From CAYLLD01 sp964425135 (GTDB lineage Bacteria > Pseudomonadota > Alphaproteobacteria > Rhodobacterales > Rhodobacteraceae): DNA of 42,874 nt. Every line of letters begins with the position of its first letter. The first letter of the stretch is position 1. Below, in pieces: positions 1 through 9,510 of the stretch. The notes below the pieces were generated by a model that saw only the letters and a list, made by a program, of their open reading frames with translations, had not been told where the DNA came from and ran no database searches. Location: NCBI GenBank assembly GCA_964425135.1, contig CAYRKW010000023.1:1-42874 (forward strand), written 5' to 3'. Made by a program: the position numbers and the translations under genes.

Positions 1-1
1 C

Positions 2-766
2 AACGGCGCGCAGATCATGATCGATCAGTTCATCTCATCGGGCGAGCGCAAATGGTTGCGGATGTCGGGGCTTGTGATGCTGCTGCCACACGGCTTTGAA
101 GGCCAGGGGCCGGAGCATTCATCGGCGCGGCTGGAGCGGTTTTTGCAGATGTCCGCCGAAGACAACTGGATCGTTGCCAATTGCACCACGCCTGCCAACT
201 ACTTTCACATCCTGCGGCGGCAAATCCATCGCCCGTTCCGCAAGCCTCTGATTTTGATGACGCCCAAATCGCTACTGCGACACAAGAAGGCTGTCTCCAA
301 GCTCGATGAAATGGCAACCGGGTCGAGCTTCCACCGGGTGCTGTGGGATGATGCGCAATATGGGCTTTCGGACACGAAACTGAAGCCTGACGCGAAGATC
401 AAACGGGTCGTGATCTGTTCGGGCAAGGTCTATTTCGATCTGCTCGAAGAGCGCGATGCCCGCGGGATTGATGATGTCTATATTCTGCGGCTGGAGCAGT
501 TCTATCCTTTCCCCGCAATGTCGATGACCAAAGAGCTGGGGCGTTTCAAAAAGGCAGAGGTTGTCTGGTGTCAGGAAGAGCCGAAAAACCAGGGCGCCTG
601 GAGTTTTGTCGAGCCGAATATCGAGTGGGTTCTGGACAAGATAAATGCCACCCACAAACGGCCCACCTACGCCGGACGGCATGCGTCCGCATCGCCCGCC
701 ACAGGTCTGGCAACCCAACACAAGAGTGAACAGGCAGCGTTGGTCAACGACGCTTTGACCGTGTGA
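2..766 (+). CDS. sucA: 2-oxoglutarate dehydrogenase E1, C-terminal part (gene starts before the window)
   Basis: This is the thiamine-diphosphate E1 subunit that decarboxylates 2-oxoglutarate in the TCA cycle and passes the succinyl group to lipoyl-E2. The frame is open from base 2, so only about the last 254 residues are present. The stretch with IDQFISSGERKWLRMSGL, LPHGFEGQGPEHSSARLERF and NCTTPANYFHILRRQ is the conserved transketolase-like pyrimidine-binding and C-terminal region of OdhA/SucA, and MTPKSLLRHK follows as expected. The C-terminal tail after VQ-type EEPKNQGAW is also typical. The odhB start codon lies 16 bp after the stop, and lpdA follows three genes later, so this is the usual odh operon. 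The N-terminal portion cannot be judged from this window. Confidence 0.97.
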   Translation, partial: NGAQIMIDQFISSGERKWLRMSGLVMLLPHGFEGQGPEHSSARLERFLQMSAEDNWIVANCTTPANYFHILRRQIHRPFRKPLILMTPKSLLRHKKAVSKLDEMATGSSFHRVLWDDAQYGLSDTKLKPDAKIKRVVICSGKVYFDLLEERDARGIDDVYILRLEQFYPFPAMSMTKELGRFKKAEVVWCQEEPKNQGAWSFVEPNIEWVLDKINATHKRPTYAGRHASASPATGLATQHKSEQAALVNDALTV

Positions 767-782
767 GAAAAGGATCAAACGC

Positions 783-2270
783 ATGACAGAAGTTCGTGTC
801 CCAACCCTTGGCGAAAGCGTCACCGAAGCGACTGTGGCGACATGGTTCAAGAAACCTGGTGACAGTGTTGCTGCCGATGAGATGCTGTGTGAGCTGGAAA
901 CCGACAAGGTGACCGTCGAGGTGCCCGCGCCCGCAGCGGGCGTGTTGTCCGAGATCGTCGCTGCCGAAGGTGACACGGTCAATGTCGATGCGTTGCTGGC
1001 AAATATTGCGGCCTCTGACGGCGCGGCTGCGCCTGCGAAAGCGCCGAAAAAGGAAGCGGCGGCAACGGCGGCACCATCGGAGGGTGATGCAATGGATATT
1101 CCTGTGCCCACATTGGGCGAGAGCGTGACAGAGGCGACGGTTGCAAGCTGGTTCAAAGCGGTCGGTGACACGGTCGCCGCTGATGAGATCCTGTGCGAGC
1201 TGGAGACCGACAAGGTGTCGATTGAGGTCCCTGCCCCGCAGGCAGGTGTTCTGACCGCCATCTCCGCCGAAGCAGGTGCAACTGTTGCAGCAGGCGGTGT
1301 TCTGGGCGCAATGTCGGCGGGCGGTGGCGGCGCTGCTACGGCTGCTCCGGCCCCGGCGGCATCTGCGCCTGCTGCATCAGCTGGCAAGGATGTCGAGCAT
1401 GCGCCATCGGCAAAGAAAATCATGGCCGAAAAAGGCCTGTCGGAATCTGACGTAAAAGGCAGCGGTCGCGACGGGCGGATCATGAAGGAAGATGTCATGA
1501 ATGCCTCAAAACCAGCGGCAACGCCGGCCCCTGCCGCAGCCGCACGTGCGCCTGTGGCCGCTGATGACGCGGCGCGCGAGGAGCGGGTGAAAATGACACG
1601 CCTTCGCCAGACCATCGCTCGGCGCTTGAAGGATGCGCAAAACACTGCTGCGATGCTGACCACGTATAACGAGGTCGACATGAGCGCAGTGATGGACTTG
1701 CGCAAAGAGTACAAAGAGCAGTTCCTGAAAAAGCACGGGGTGAAGCTGGGCTTCATGTCCTTTTTCACCAAGGCCTGCTGCCACGCGCTGCATGAAGTGC
1801 CGGACGTCAACGCCGAGATTGATGGCGATCATATCGTCTACAAGAATTTCGTGCATATGGGCGTCGCGGTCGGCACGCCTAACGGATTGGTCGTGCCGGT
1901 TGTGCGCAATGCCGACAGCTTGAGTTTTGCCGATATCGAGAAGACCATTTCCGAAATGGGCGGTCGCGCGCGCGATGGCAAACTGAGCATGGCGGAGATG
2001 CAGGGCGGTACGTTTACCATCTCAAACGGCGGGGTTTACGGCTCGCTCATGTCCTCGCCGATTCTCAACCCGCCGCAATCGGGTATCTTGGGCATGCACA
2101 AAATTCAGGAACGGCCGATGGTTGTGAATGGCGAGATTGTTGTGCGTCCGATGATGTATCTGGCGCTGAGCTATGATCACCGGGTGGTGGACGGGCAAGG
2201 TGCGGTGACGTTCCTCGTGCGCGTCAAAGAAGCGCTAGAAGACCCGCGCCGCCTGTTGATGGATATCTGA
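783..2270 (+). CDS. odhB: Dihydrolipoyllysine succinyltransferase (E2 of 2-oxoglutarate dehydrogenase), two lipoyl domains
   Basis: This 495-aa E2 core transfers the succinyl group to CoA. It carries two biotinyl/lipoyl domains in tandem, at about residues 1-77 and 104-180. Each has the PTLGESVTEATVA start and an ETDKV lipoylation motif (Lys42 and Lys144). They are joined by Ala/Pro-rich linkers. A peripheral E1/E3-binding domain follows at about 205-240 (APSAKKIMAEKGLSESDVKG), then the catalytic domain to the end. The catalytic motif YDHRVVDG gives His466 and Asp470. The classical E. coli SucB has one lipoyl domain; two-domain E2s occur in alphaproteobacteria. AAAGGA precedes the ATG. Position right after sucA and ahead of lpdA supports 2-oxoglutarate rather than pyruvate as substrate. 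Confidence 0.97.
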   Translation: MTEVRVPTLGESVTEATVATWFKKPGDSVAADEMLCELETDKVTVEVPAPAAGVLSEIVAAEGDTVNVDALLANIAASDGAAAPAKAPKKEAAATAAPSEGDAMDIPVPTLGESVTEATVASWFKAVGDTVAADEILCELETDKVSIEVPAPQAGVLTAISAEAGATVAAGGVLGAMSAGGGGAATAAPAPAASAPAASAGKDVEHAPSAKKIMAEKGLSESDVKGSGRDGRIMKEDVMNASKPAATPAPAAAARAPVAADDAAREERVKMTRLRQTIARRLKDAQNTAAMLTTYNEVDMSAVMDLRKEYKEQFLKKHGVKLGFMSFFTKACCHALHEVPDVNAEIDGDHIVYKNFVHMGVAVGTPNGLVVPVVRNADSLSFADIEKTISEMGGRARDGKLSMAEMQGGTFTISNGGVYGSLMSSPILNPPQSGILGMHKIQERPMVVNGEIVVRPMMYLALSYDHRVVDGQGAVTFLVRVKEALEDPRRLLMDI

Positions 2271-2286
2271 GCAGAGCCGTCCGCGT

Positions 2287-2679
2287 ATGCAGCCTGAAGT
2301 CAAAATACTCGCACTCGCCGCCCTGCTTCAGGTGGTGCAATTTGCATTGATGGCGGTGCCTTTGAATATGCAGCTAGGCGTCGATTGGACGCTTTCGCCG
2401 CGCGATGAAAGCCGTGAGCCCGTCGGCGTACCCGCCCGCCTGTTTCGCGCGTTCAACAACCATTTTGAAGCGCTCATTCTGTTCACGATTGCTGTTGTGG
2501 TGGTGGTGCTTGGCAATGCGTCATCCGGCTTTACGATTGCCTGTGCGTGGGTATATCTGATCGCGCGTATCGTCTATATTCCGCTTTACGCATACGGCGT
2601 GCCTTACGCGCGCTCGGTCGTGTGGTTCATCGGCTTTCTGGCAACCATTGCGATGTTAATAGCTGGGCTTTTGGCATGA
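2287..2679 (+). CDS. MAPEG family membrane protein
   Basis: A 130-aa integral membrane protein with about four hydrophobic segments (near residues 5-25, 58-78, 80-100 and 108-129). The polar RDESREPVGVPARLFRAFNNHFEAL segment between the first two contains the Arg-x-x-x-N-x-x-E pattern (RAFNNHFEAL) of MAPEG proteins. Family members include membrane glutathione transferases and uncharacterised bacterial relatives. The gene starts 16 bp after odhB, and its stop overlaps the ATGATGA start of the next gene, so it is probably co-transcribed with the dehydrogenase genes. Enzyme activity is unknown. A role in detoxifying lipophilic electrophiles or peroxides is only a family-based guess. Confidence 0.85.
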   Translation: MQPEVKILALAALLQVVQFALMAVPLNMQLGVDWTLSPRDESREPVGVPARLFRAFNNHFEALILFTIAVVVVVLGNASSGFTIACAWVYLIARIVYIPLYAYGVPYARSVVWFIGFLATIAMLIAGLLA

Positions 2680-3311
2680 TGAGATTTGATCATTTGGCCC
2701 TCGGCGCAGCGACGCTGCAACAGGGTATCGACCATGTGACGCAGCTTATGGGCGTGGAGATGACGAAGGGCGGAGCACACCCCGACATGGCGACCCACAA
2801 CCGCGTCATGGCGACCGGCGAGGACACGTTTTTCGAAGTGATTGCAATTGATCCTGACGCCACCGCGCCGTCACGGCCCCGATGGTTTTCCTTGGATGAA
2901 GCGAATTTTGATGACGGCCCGCGACCCTATGCGATCATCCTCGATACCTTCGATCTGGAAGGCGCAATCGGATATGCTGCCGATCACGGGATCGATTGCG
3001 GTGTGCCCACCCTGTTGACCCGCGACAGCTTGAAATGGCATTTCTCGTTGCGCGATGACGGGCGCATACCGCTTGAAGGGGCAGCGCCTTTGATCATCGA
3101 ATGGCCCAAAGGTCCACATCCGGCAACCAAAATGGAAGATCATGGCCTGCGGTTTGAAGCGATCACTGTCACAACCCCCTATGCAGACCAGCTCAACAGC
3201 TTTTTCCGCGCCTCCGGCTCAGATCTTGGACCGGTCGAAATTCTTCGCGGCACTGCCCATAGTATCACCGCGCAGATGCGCAATAAGGACGGGAAGATCA
3301 TCAAGATTTGA
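2676..3311 (+). CDS. Glyoxalase-like (VOC superfamily) protein
   Basis: A 211-aa protein that starts FDHLALGAATLQQGIDHV and resembles the glyoxalase-like VOC group: paired beta-alpha-beta modules, with a conserved His in FDHLALG and a likely metal-ligand region in HNRVMATGEDTFFEVIAID. The start was placed at 2676, where ATG overlaps the MAPEG stop (ATGATGA). 2679 is equally possible. The longer frame upstream is only the MAPEG gene read in another frame. Coupling to MAPEG and position before lpdA suggest an accessory detoxification function. The substrate cannot be named from sequence. Confidence 0.82.
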   Translation: MMRFDHLALGAATLQQGIDHVTQLMGVEMTKGGAHPDMATHNRVMATGEDTFFEVIAIDPDATAPSRPRWFSLDEANFDDGPRPYAIILDTFDLEGAIGYAADHGIDCGVPTLLTRDSLKWHFSLRDDGRIPLEGAAPLIIEWPKGPHPATKMEDHGLRFEAITVTTPYADQLNSFFRASGSDLGPVEILRGTAHSITAQMRNKDGKIIKI

Positions 3312-3342
3312 CCCGCCCCGTTCGTGAGTGAAGGAGAAACAA

Positions 3343-4731
<1,389 letters not shown>

Positions 4732-4761
4732 TTGCGCCAAAATGAGAGGTTGGGACTTGAT

Positions 4762-5643
4762 ATGAAACCACAGATCACGTGCGTTGCCGACACCAGATCG
4801 ACGCTGGGCGAGGGCGCGGTATGGGATGGCGAGACCCAGACGCTTTGGTGGGTCGATATCAAGGGCCATCTGGTTCATAATTTCGATCCAAACAGCGGCA
4901 AAAACGCCAGCTTCAATGTGGGCGAGCCTGTTGGGAGCCTGGCAATCCGCAAAGCGGGTGATCTGGTGATTGCCACCCAAAGCGGGATATATCTATTTGA
5001 TCCTGCGAGCGGCGATAAGGTTCACGTGACCGATCCTGAAGCGCATCTTTCCTACAATCGCTTCAACGACGGGACAACGGATCGGCAGGGGCGGTTTTGG
5101 GCTGGCACCATGCGCGATGACGGCACCAAAGAGCAAAACGGCAGCTTTTATCGATTTGATCCGGACCAGCAACTGCGCAAGATGATCCCGGATTTCTGGA
5201 CCCCGAACGGTCTGGCCTTCTCGCCCGATGGCAAGACCATGTATGCCGCCGAAAGTCATGCGGATGTGCGATCGGTCTGGGCGTTTGACTATGACACGGA
5301 CACCGGCACCCCGATGAACCGGCGGGTATTTCTCGATACCGCCGGCATGGCTGGACGTCCTGACGGCGCGACGGTGGATGCAGACGGGTGCTATTGGCTT
5401 GCCGCAATCGACAGCTGGCAGGTGTGGCGGATCACGCCTGATGGTAAGATTGATCTGACGATTGATCTGCCGATTGAGCGCCCGACAAAGCCGATGTGGG
5501 GCGGAAAAAATCTCGATACGCTCTACGTAACATCGCTGAGCCTGGGCCTTGATCCCTCGCGCCCGCAGCCACAAGCGGGCAGTCTGTTCGCGATCACCGG
5601 GACCGGATATCAGGGTGTGCCGGAAGTCAAAATGCCGTTCTGA
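4762..5643 (+). CDS. SMP-30/gluconolactonase family sugar lactonase
   Basis: A 293-aa six-bladed beta-propeller of the SMP-30/gluconolactonase/LRE family, which hydrolyses aldonolactones with one divalent metal. Visible metal and substrate sites are the Glu in STLGEGAVWD (about residue 17), the RFNDGTTDRQGRFWAGTM blade, TPNGLAFSPDGKTMYAAES with its Asn ligand, and GRPDGATVDADGCYW with the catalytic Asp. There is no signal peptide, so it is cytosolic. GGGA sits about 7 bp before the ATG at 4762, which is preferred over an upstream GTG/ATG in the lpdA tail. It lies 30 bp after lpdA and may be transcribed by read-through. The sugar substrate is unknown. Confidence 0.9.
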   Translation: MKPQITCVADTRSTLGEGAVWDGETQTLWWVDIKGHLVHNFDPNSGKNASFNVGEPVGSLAIRKAGDLVIATQSGIYLFDPASGDKVHVTDPEAHLSYNRFNDGTTDRQGRFWAGTMRDDGTKEQNGSFYRFDPDQQLRKMIPDFWTPNGLAFSPDGKTMYAAESHADVRSVWAFDYDTDTGTPMNRRVFLDTAGMAGRPDGATVDADGCYWLAAIDSWQVWRITPDGKIDLTIDLPIERPTKPMWGGKNLDTLYVTSLSLGLDPSRPQPQAGSLFAITGTGYQGVPEVKMPF

Positions 5644-5711
5644 TCGGGCCCTCTTGATTTTATCGCCCCAAGCGCGCAAACGGGAGCGATAAGTTGCGAT
5701 GGGAAGGCCAG

Positions 5712-6503
5712 ATGACACGTATTGACGCCAAATTCGAGGAATTGCGCGCGAAAGGTAAGAAAGCCTTCGTTTCCTATATCATGGCGGGCGATCCGGACTA
5801 TGAAACCAGTCTGGAAATCGTAAAAGGCTTGCCGGATGCAGGTGTCGATATCATCGAATTGGGCCTGCCGTTTACCGATCCAATGGCCGACGGTCCGTCG
5901 ATCCAGCTGGCCGGGCAGCGCGCGCTTGATGCAGGCATGACGCTGGATCGCACCTTGCAACTCGCCCGCGATTTCAGGACGCAGGATGACAAAACTCCGA
6001 TTGTGCTGATGGGGTATTACAACCCGATCTACATCAAGGGGGTTGATCGGTTTCTTGCGGAGGCGAAAGAGGCGGGAATTGACGGGTTGATTGTCGTCGA
6101 TTTGCCACCTGAGGAGGATAGCGAGTTATGCGAGCCTGCGATAGCGGCGGGGCTGAATTTCATCCGGCTCGCAACACCGACATCGGATGGGATGCGACTG
6201 CCGAAGGTTCTGCAGAACACTTCCGGGTTTGTTTACTATGTTTCGATCACAGGCATTACCGGCGCGGCTTCGGCGCAAGCGGGAAATGTTGGACCGGAAG
6301 TGGCGCGGATCAAGGCCGCGACAGACTTGCCGGTTTGCGTCGGTTTCGGCATCAAAACACCGGAAAACGCGCACGATATCGCGAAAGTTGCCGATGGCGC
6401 AGTGGTTGGCACGGCAATTGTGGATCGGATTGCCGCCGGTGACAGCCCCAAGGACGTGCTTGCGTTTATCGCAAGTCTTGCGGATGGCGCGCATAGCGCC
6501 TGA
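5712..6503 (+). CDS. trpA: Tryptophan synthase alpha chain
   Basis: A 263-aa TIM barrel that cleaves indole-3-glycerol phosphate to indole for TrpB. The catalytic residues fall at the canonical E. coli numbers: Glu49 (IELGLPFTDP) and Asp60 (MADGPSIQ). The phosphate-binding loop (VGFGIKTPENA) and the GVVGTAIVDR-type end (here GAVVGTAIVDR) are intact. The start at 5712 follows GGGAAGG by 4 bp; an in-frame start 18 bp upstream is less likely. No trpB or other trp gene lies in the window, so trpA stands alone. It is convergent with the hydroxyacid dehydrogenase, with a single base between the two stop codons. Confidence 0.97.
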   Translation: MTRIDAKFEELRAKGKKAFVSYIMAGDPDYETSLEIVKGLPDAGVDIIELGLPFTDPMADGPSIQLAGQRALDAGMTLDRTLQLARDFRTQDDKTPIVLMGYYNPIYIKGVDRFLAEAKEAGIDGLIVVDLPPEEDSELCEPAIAAGLNFIRLATPTSDGMRLPKVLQNTSGFVYYVSITGITGAASAQAGNVGPEVARIKAATDLPVCVGFGIKTPENAHDIAKVADGAVVGTAIVDRIAAGDSPKDVLAFIASLADGAHSA

Positions 6504-6504
6504 G

Positions 6505-7671
6505 TTAGCCCAACACCATTTTCGCGCGATCGCTGGGCAGGATCAGATCCGAGCGGCTGAGTTTTTCGATCGAACGATGTCCCGCAAAAGCCATCGACAG
6601 GTCGAGCTCTTTGTGAATGATCTCAAGCGATTTGGTCACGCCCTCCTGCCCCATCGCACCCAGACCATAGTTAAAGGCACGGCCGATATACGTGCCTTTC
6701 GCGCCCAGAGCCATGGCTTTCAGAACGTCCTGACCGGAGCGAATGCCACTGTCGAAATGAACCTCGATTTTATCGCCAACCTCAGCGACGATTTCCGGCA
6801 AAGCCTCAATGCTCGACATCGCGCCATCCAGTTGCCGCCCGCCATGGTTTGACACGATCAGTGCGTCCGCGCCCGTTTTGGCGGCAAGATGCGCGTCTTC
6901 GACATCGAGAATACCCTTGAGAATGATCGGGCCGCCCCAACGGTCTTTGATCCACGCAATGTCGTCCCAGTTGAGCTTGGGATCAAACATCTCTGCCGCC
7001 CAAATGCTGAGCGAGCGTGTGTCGGTAACGCCGTCAACATGACCGACGATATTACCGAACGTTCGATTTTTGGCACGGGCCATTGCTGCCAGCCACCGTG
7101 GCTTCGTGGCCAGATTGAGCAATATAGGAAGGGTCGGTCTGGGCGGTATCGACAGACCGTTTTTCAGATCCTTGTGCCGCTGACCCAATATTTGCAGATC
7201 GAGCGTCAGGACAAGCGCGGAACAGCCTGCCGCTTTGGCACGGTCGATCAGTTTTTCGGTAAAACTGCGATCTCGCATAACATAAAGCTGAAACCAGAAG
7301 GGCGCCTCCACCGCATCGGCGACGGCCTCCACAGAGCAGACGGACATGGTGGACAAAACAAACTGTGTACCAAAATCGTGGGCGGCACGGCAGGCGAGAA
7401 TTTCGCCATCAGCGTGCTGCATGCCTGTCGAGCCGACCGGCGCGAGCATGACCGGCATGCTCACATCCTCACCGCCCATCCTGGACGCTGTACTGCGCCC
7501 TTCCATATTGTAGGCGACCCGCTGGCGAATTCCGATTTTGGCAAAATCGGAGGTATTGGCGTGATAAGTGCTCTCTGTCCAGGACCCGCTGTCGGCATAG
7601 TCATAAAACATCCGAGGCACGCGGCGTTCTGCCAGAACGCGCAAGTCTTCGATTGAGGTTATCACAGGCAT
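6505..7671 (-). CDS. FMN-dependent alpha-hydroxy-acid dehydrogenase (L-lactate dehydrogenase family)
   Basis: A 388-aa (beta/alpha)8 flavoprotein that oxidises an L-2-hydroxy acid to the 2-oxo acid. N-terminal RRVPRMFYDYADSGSWTESTYHAN, the FMN-contact PVMLAPVGSTGM, the FWFQLYV strand and the catalytic SNHGGRQLDG (active-site His and Arg) are all present. It ends with DSGIRSGQDVLKAMALGAKGTYIGRAFNYGLGAMG, the FMN-phosphate site. Start 7671 has GGAG 8 bp upstream, and the 28-residue extension to 7755 has no such site. It is divergent from a GntR regulator across about 150 bp holding a TTGTAT/ATACAA inverted repeat. L-lactate (LldD), glycolate, mandelate or another 2-hydroxy acid are all possible, so no symbol is assigned. 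Confidence 0.93.
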   Translation of the reverse strand: MPVITSIEDLRVLAERRVPRMFYDYADSGSWTESTYHANTSDFAKIGIRQRVAYNMEGRSTASRMGGEDVSMPVMLAPVGSTGMQHADGEILACRAAHDFGTQFVLSTMSVCSVEAVADAVEAPFWFQLYVMRDRSFTEKLIDRAKAAGCSALVLTLDLQILGQRHKDLKNGLSIPPRPTLPILLNLATKPRWLAAMARAKNRTFGNIVGHVDGVTDTRSLSIWAAEMFDPKLNWDDIAWIKDRWGGPIILKGILDVEDAHLAAKTGADALIVSNHGGRQLDGAMSSIEALPEIVAEVGDKIEVHFDSGIRSGQDVLKAMALGAKGTYIGRAFNYGLGAMGQEGVTKSLEIIHKELDLSMAFAGHRSIEKLSRSDLILPSDRAKMVLG

Positions 7672-7782
7672 AGGGTCGTCTCCGTCCGCTTTGACCGTCT
7701 TGTTAATCAAAGCGATACGAAAGAACAATGACGGCGCAAGGTCGATCTGAGCCAAATTTGCGCAACCGGGCGTTGTTCAATA

Positions 7783-7802
7783 TTGTATCCGGGCGTATAC
7801 AA
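7783..7802. promoter_or_regulatory. Candidate GntR operator between divergent genes
   Basis: TTGTAT (7783-7788) and ATACAA (7797-7802) are perfect inverted arms with an 8-bp spacer. The right half is part of GTATACAA, close to the TTGTATACAA core recognised by many FadR-type GntR proteins and to the palindrome at 13072. A CAATATTG palindrome (7778-7785) overlaps it. It lies 18 bp upstream of the GntR start and 112 bp upstream of the divergent hydroxyacid dehydrogenase start, so it could control both. Not verified experimentally. Confidence 0.5.
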
Positions 7803-7820
7803 CACTGCGCTGGCAGAAAG

Positions 7821-8477
7821 ATGAATTTTATGACGACATCTCAAACCTCCGAAGTGTCTCAGGGCGAGCTGGCCTATGCGAAGCTGAACGCAGCGATACG
7901 AAATGGTGAATTTCGACCCGGCGACCGGCTACGTGAGATTGATATTGCAAAACGCTTTGATTTGTCGCGCACGCCGGTTCGCGAAGCGTTGCGCAGGTTG
8001 GAGGCGGACGGGATTATCGAGCATAAACCGCGTTTTGGTGCCGTCATCCGCGCGCTTTCCCACACCGAGTTGGTCGAGCTTTACGAGATGCGGCTGGTGC
8101 TGGAGCGAACAGCGGCGCAGATGGCTGCGAAACATGCCGCGCGAGCGCAGATTGATACGATGACGCGCCTGAACGAGGATATGGCAGCAACCGATGATCC
8201 GATGATCGCGGCCGCGCTCAATCAGGAGTTTCACCGCACGATTTACCTGTCGGCACGCAACCGCTTTTTGCTGCAATCGGCGCGGGATTTGAGCAACGCG
8301 CTGATCCTTTTGGGGCCAACGACTTTGGAGGATGAGGAACGGATCGCGGATGTGACGGCGCAGCATCAGGTGATCGTGATGGGCATTGCTGCGGGAGATG
8401 CGGAACAAGCGGGGGATGCGGCGGCGGATCATCTGGAATCCTCCCTGCGATATCGGTTGCGGACGTTTCGCGAATGA
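7821..8477 (+). CDS. GntR-family transcriptional regulator (FadR/FCD type)
   Basis: A protein of about 218 aa with an N-terminal winged helix-turn-helix (LAYAKLNAAIRNGEFRPGDRL, then IAKRFDLSRTPVREALRRLEADGIIEHKPRFG) and a C-terminal all-helical FCD ligand domain. Metal-ligand-type residues are visible in LNQEFHRTIY and AQHQVIVMGIAAGDAEQAGDAAADHL. ATG 7821 was taken as start; ATG 7830 (MTTSQTSEV) is as plausible, with AGAAAG 9 bp upstream. Its stop overlaps the start of the AbrB-type gene (ATGA), so it is coupled to that gene and probably to the dehalogenase. It likely responds to the substrate of that operon or of the divergent hydroxyacid dehydrogenase. Confidence 0.9.
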   Translation: MNFMTTSQTSEVSQGELAYAKLNAAIRNGEFRPGDRLREIDIAKRFDLSRTPVREALRRLEADGIIEHKPRFGAVIRALSHTELVELYEMRLVLERTAAQMAAKHAARAQIDTMTRLNEDMAATDDPMIAAALNQEFHRTIYLSARNRFLLQSARDLSNALILLGPTTLEDEERIADVTAQHQVIVMGIAAGDAEQAGDAAADHLESSLRYRLRTFRE

Positions 8478-9505
8478 CACTCCTGCCTTATGTGACGGCA
8501 TTTGGCGTCGCAACACTGGGTGTGATTGTATTTCACCTCGCCGGTTTGCCCTTGCCGTTTTTGCTGGGGCCGATCTTCGCCTGCCTGATCGCATCGCTGA
8601 TCGGGGTGAAAATGCGCGGTATCAAACCGCTCAACGACACGATGCGCACGCTCTTGGGCGTTGCGGTTGGCGCGACATTTACCTGGCCCATAGTGGTGTC
8701 GATGACCGGAATGTGGCCGACACTTTTGCTGATACCGCTGATGGTCGTGAGTATCGGCCTGATCGGCGTTCCCTATTTCCAACGCTTCTGGGGCTATGAC
8801 TTTGCCACGAGTTACTATTCGACAATGCCCGGCGGCTTACAGGATATGCTGGTGTTTGGCGAGGAAGCGGGCGGGAATGTGCGGGCGCTGTCGCTCATTC
8901 ATGCCACGCGGGTGATGGTGATCGTCGTGGCTCTGCCGTTTATTTTGCAGCATGTCTGGAGCGCGGATCTGACGACACCGCCCGGCGCACCTGCAGCGGA
9001 TTTGCCGGTCTCGCAACTGATCATCATGGCGATCTGTGCGATTGCGGGGTGGCGGATTGCGAAATGGGTGGGGATGTTCGGAGCGTCGATCCTTGGACCG
9101 ATGATCCTGACCGCGCTGGCGAGCGTGACTGGTGTTTTGGAGCATCGCCCACCTGCAGAGGTGATCTGGATGGCGCAGTATTTTATCGGCATGACGGTGG
9201 GCGTGAAATACTCGGGCGTCACCATGGGCGAGGTGCGCCGTGATTTGGCGGCGGGGCTTGGCTTTTGCCTCATCCTGATTGTTCTGACGTTCATCTTTGC
9301 GGAAATCGTGCTTATTCTTGATCTCGCGCCGCCGATGGAAACTCTGTTGGCGTTTGCCCCGGGCGGGCAGGCTGAGCTGGCAATTCTGGCACTGATCGTC
9401 GGTGCGGATATGGCGTTTGTGATCGCGCATCATGTGTTGCGGATATTTATTGTGATCTTGGGCGCGCCGATGTTTGCAAAACTGTTTCGCGCAGGCAATG
9501 ATTAA
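8474..9505 (+). CDS. AbrB-type (duplicated domain) integral membrane protein, probable transporter
   Basis: A 343-aa very hydrophobic protein with about ten membrane segments. It has the two-fold internal repeat of the membrane AbrB family (often mis-annotated as ammonia monooxygenase). The repeated halves show LPLPFLLGPIFACLIASLIG / MFGASILGPMILTALASVTG and MPGGLQDMLVFGEEAGGN / APGGQAELAILALIVGAD. This is not the soluble AbrB DNA-binding protein of Bacillus. It overlaps the GntR stop by 4 bp and ends 5 bp before the dehalogenase start. Uptake or export of the dehalogenase substrate is inferred from context only. Confidence 0.85.
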   Translation: MTLLPYVTAFGVATLGVIVFHLAGLPLPFLLGPIFACLIASLIGVKMRGIKPLNDTMRTLLGVAVGATFTWPIVVSMTGMWPTLLLIPLMVVSIGLIGVPYFQRFWGYDFATSYYSTMPGGLQDMLVFGEEAGGNVRALSLIHATRVMVIVVALPFILQHVWSADLTTPPGAPAADLPVSQLIIMAICAIAGWRIAKWVGMFGASILGPMILTALASVTGVLEHRPPAEVIWMAQYFIGMTVGVKYSGVTMGEVRRDLAAGLGFCLILIVLTFIFAEIVLILDLAPPMETLLAFAPGGQAELAILALIVGADMAFVIAHHVLRIFIVILGAPMFAKLFRAGND

Positions 9506-9510
9506 GCGGC

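Noticed and set aside
272..1810. Long minus-strand open frame (512 aa) opposite sucA/odhB
   Set aside because: Its Ala/Pro/Thr-rich composition mirrors the odhB linker codons, it has no family resemblance, and the + strand genes are certain.
5659..5694. TTATCGC...GCGATAA inverted repeat between the lactonase and trpA
   Set aside because: The loop is long, with poor inner pairing and no T-tract; not convincing as terminator or attenuator, and no Trp-rich leader peptide is seen.
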